Shown here: positions 62,286-64,000 of the stretch, piece by piece
How positions within the stretch are numbered: the first letter of the stretch is position 1
Layout: the number at the start of each line of letters is the position of its first letter
Source of the DNA: Jidongwangia harbinensis
GTDB taxonomy: Bacteria > Actinomycetota > Actinomycetes > Mycobacteriales > Micromonosporaceae
Direction: 5' to 3'
Assembly (NCBI RefSeq): GCF_020216025.1
Contig: NZ_JAIWNC010000024.1
Coordinates: 62,001-126,000, forward strand
Length of the DNA: 64,000 nt
Notes under the pieces: model-generated
What the model saw: the letters and a program-made list of their open reading frames with translations, nothing else
What the model was told of the DNA's origin: nothing
Databases searched by the model: none
Made by a program: the position numbers and the translations under genes

Positions 62286-62711
62286 TTACGCCAGGCGGAA
62301 GTCGGCGTAGTCGAAGCCCGGCGCCACCACGCAACTCACCAGGACCGGCTCCGGACCGGCCGGTTCGGCGTCCTGCCAGACCCCGGCCGGCACCAGCGCC
62401 TGCGGCCGGTCCGGGCCGAGCCGGATCGCCCCGGTCGCGGCCGGCGCGTCGCCGTCGCCGCCGAGGCGCAGGTCCAGGGGGCCGCCGGCGTGCCAGAACC
62501 ACAGCTCGTCCGAGGCCACCACGTGCCAGGCCGAACGCTCACCCGGGTGCAGCGCGAAGTAGATGGCGGTGGCGGTGGCGCGCGGTCCGGCGTACCCCTC
62601 GGGGTGGATCGTGGTCGCGGACCGGAAGGTCTCGCGGAACCAGCCGCCCTCCGGGTGTGGCTGGAGGTCGAACTGCTCGGCGAACGCGGGGCGGGATGTC
62701 ATGCCGGCCAT
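62286..62711 (-). CDS. Cupin domain protein (DUF985)
   Basis: 141 residues with the cupin fold of the DUF985 family: LQPHPEGGWFRETFRSA at the start, AIYFALHPGERSAWHVVASDELWFWHAGG in the centre (the His and Glu of the metal site) and LVSCVVAPGFDYADFRLA at the end. The enzymatic role of the family is unclear. The ATG at 62711 is chosen for GGGAGG 7 bases upstream; neighbouring in-frame ATGs at 62714 and 62702 are possible. Divergent from dinB. Confidence 0.85.
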   Translation of the reverse strand: MAGMTSRPAFAEQFDLQPHPEGGWFRETFRSATTIHPEGYAGPRATATAIYFALHPGERSAWHVVASDELWFWHAGGPLDLRLGGDGDAPAATGAIRLGPDRPQALVPAGVWQDAEPAGPEPVLVSCVVAPGFDYADFRLA

Positions 62712-62729
62712 CATCCAACCTCCCGTCAT

Positions 62730-62745
62730 TCGAACATGTGTGCGA
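62730..62745. promoter_or_regulatory. SOS (LexA) box before dinB
   Basis: TCGAAC-ATGT-GTGCGA matches the actinobacterial LexA consensus TCGAAC-N4-GTTCGA in all but one base. It ends 10 bases before the dinB ATG and overlaps its -10 region (GAGAAT, 62744-62749). Confidence 0.75.
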
Positions 62746-62755
62746 GAATCTCGCG

Positions 62756-63946
62756 ATGGATCACGCCACGATCCTGCACGCCGACCTGGATTCCTTCTAC
62801 GCGTCGGTCGAGCAGCGCGACGACCCCGGCCTGCGTGGGCGGCCGGTGCTGGTCGGCATGGGCGTGGTCCTGGCGGCGAGCTACGAGGCGAAGGCCCAGG
62901 GGGTACGCACACCGATGGGGCTCGCCGCGGCGCGGGCGCTGTGCCCGCGGGCGGTGGTGGTCCCGCCGCGGATGTCGGCGTACTCGAAGGCCAGCAAGGC
63001 GGTCTTCGCGGTGTTCCGGGACACCACGCCGATCGTCGAGGGCATCTCCATCGACGAGGCGTTCCTCGACGTCGGCGGCCTGCTGAAGATCCGTGGCACG
63101 CCGGCCGACATCGCCGCGCGGTTGCGCGCCGACGTGCGGCACCGGGTCGGGCTGCCGATCACGGTGGGCGTGGCCCGGACGAAATTCCTGGCCAAGGTGG
63201 CCAGCGGCGTGGGCAAGCCGGACGGACTGCTGGTGGTGCCGCCGGGCGAGGAGCTGGCGTTCCTGCATCCGCTGCCGATCGAGCGGCTCTGGGGCGTCGG
63301 CCCGGTGACCGCCGCCAAGCTGCGCGAGCGCCACATCCACACGGTGGGGCACGTGGCCCGGGTGGGTGAGGCGGCGCTGGTGTCGATGCTCGGCACGCAC
63401 GCCGGCCGGCATCTGCACGCGCTCGCCCACAATCGCGACCCGCGCCGGGTCCGGGTGGGCCAGCGGCGCGGGTCGATCGGGTCGCAGTGCGCGCTGGGGC
63501 GCCGGCCGCGGCCGTTCGAGGAGATCGAGGCGACGCTGGCCGCACTGGTCGACCGGGTGACCCGGCGGATGCGCGCGGCGGGCCGGGCCGGGCGCACGGT
63601 CACGCTGCGGCTGCGGTTCGCCGACTACACCCGGGCCACCCGGTCCCGCAGCATGGTGAAGGCGAGCATGCAGACCCGGGCGATCCTGGACACCGCCCGG
63701 TCGCTGCTGGCGGAGAACCGTCCGCTGATCGACGAGCGCGGGCTGACCCTGGTGGGCGTGGCGGTCAGCAACCTGGACGGCGACGGCAACGTGCAGCTGG
63801 AGCTGCCGTTCCAGACGGCGCCGGACACCGACCGGCTGGACACCGCGCTGGACGCGGTCCGGGACCGGTTCGGCGGCAAGGCGGTGACCCGGGCGGCGTC
63901 GCTGGGCCGCGACCTCAACCCGTCGGTCCCGATCCTGTCGGACTGA
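62756..63946 (+). CDS. dinB: DNA polymerase IV (Y family)
   Basis: 396 residues, translesion polymerase. Catalytic acids Asp10 (HADLDSFYASVE), Asp100 and Glu101 (SIDEAFLDV); helix-hairpin-helix RLWGVGPVTAAKL; little-finger domain from about residue 240 (TVTLRLRFADYTRATRSRS). It ends with a basic tail but no clear beta-clamp motif of the QxLF type beyond LELPF. The ATG is directly behind a LexA box and a GAGAAT hexamer 6 bases away, so the mRNA is probably leaderless and DNA-damage induced. Confidence 0.93.
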   Translation: MDHATILHADLDSFYASVEQRDDPGLRGRPVLVGMGVVLAASYEAKAQGVRTPMGLAAARALCPRAVVVPPRMSAYSKASKAVFAVFRDTTPIVEGISIDEAFLDVGGLLKIRGTPADIAARLRADVRHRVGLPITVGVARTKFLAKVASGVGKPDGLLVVPPGEELAFLHPLPIERLWGVGPVTAAKLRERHIHTVGHVARVGEAALVSMLGTHAGRHLHALAHNRDPRRVRVGQRRGSIGSQCALGRRPRPFEEIEATLAALVDRVTRRMRAAGRAGRTVTLRLRFADYTRATRSRSMVKASMQTRAILDTARSLLAENRPLIDERGLTLVGVAVSNLDGDGNVQLELPFQTAPDTDRLDTALDAVRDRFGGKAVTRAASLGRDLNPSVPILSD

Positions 63947-64000
63947 CCGGCCGGCCGAGTCCGAGCTGCGCGCGCCCGGTCGCGTTGAGGTCGTCGACGG
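63915..64000 (-). CDS. C-terminal end of a possible convergent gene (5' part outside window)
   Basis: The last 28 codons of a minus-strand frame (VDDLNATGRAQLGL then GRPVSPTGSGPTG), with GC-rich third positions at first, ending inside the 3' end of dinB (32-base overlap). Too short to classify; it could be chance. Confidence 0.25.
   Translation of the reverse strand, partial: VDDLNATGRAQLGLGRPVSPTGSGPTG

Noticed and set aside
1..64000. Prophage, transposon or conjugative island
   Set aside because: No integrase, transposase, phage structural or transfer gene and no flanking attachment repeats were seen; codon use is uniform.

Overview
The window is about 72% GC, with almost every real gene ending its codons in G or C. 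It carries LacI-family sugar regulators, large secreted glycoside hydrolases, F420-type oxidoreductases, a stand-alone LigD-like polymerase domain and many leaderless start codons. This combination points to a filamentous actinobacterium, most likely of the Micromonosporaceae (Actinoplanes-like). The genus is inferred from gene content only. No rRNA, tRNA, CRISPR array, transposase or phage gene was recognised.

Layout. 1-1197: 3'-truncated exopolysaccharide priming glycosyltransferase, then a 0.9 kb gap. 2.1-7.3 kb: an ABC exporter, RNase HI, an epoxide hydrolase, a YjbR/MmcQ protein and a low-complexity membrane protein. 7.5-16.6 kb: an alpha-glucan utilisation locus (two LacI regulators, an aglEFG-type ABC importer, a secreted pullulanase). 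16.7-18.0 kb: a small membrane protein and the LigD-type polymerase. 18.0-26.2 kb: GH15, HD-domain, MFS, GH13 and GH63-like genes for intracellular glucoside metabolism. 26.4-30.9 kb: two paralogous P-loop kinases bracketing a SMI1-like gene, a two-component system and a repeat-filled gap. 31-39.8 kb: two secreted GH92 alpha-mannosidases that share an operator, with two small genes between them. 40-45.2 kb: a GGDEF/EAL protein, a PLP decarboxylase and an MFS transporter. 45.2-50.2 kb: a palindrome-rich gap, a secreted GH16 laminarinase, a secreted DUF1996 protein with the same kind of discoidin module, and a LacI regulator. 50.3-54.8 kb: small and poorly characterised genes, including a fused ORF and a 27-residue membrane peptide. 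55.4-61.6 kb: a dipeptide-type ABC importer in unusual order (C-A-B-D-F). 61.6-64 kb: a carbohydrate-binding membrane protein, a cupin and SOS-boxed dinB.

How it works together. Extracellular enzymes (pullulanase, two GH92, GH16, DUF1996) release sugars from starch or pullulan, mannans or N-glycans, and beta-1,3-glucans. LacI-type operators of three distinct sequences sit in front of the respective units, so each polymer appears to have its own switch. The importers and the intracellular GH15/GH13/GH63 enzymes take the products further. Several gene starts are best explained by a TANNNT -10 hexamer 6-7 bases before ATG or GTG, that is, by leaderless mRNAs.

The least explained sequence is in two gaps. 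29.46-30.38 kb holds a 20-bp array and a 61-bp tandem array. 45.17-46.05 kb holds a related array of the same 61-bp period, a perfect 32-bp palindrome and a 40-bp interrupted palindrome.
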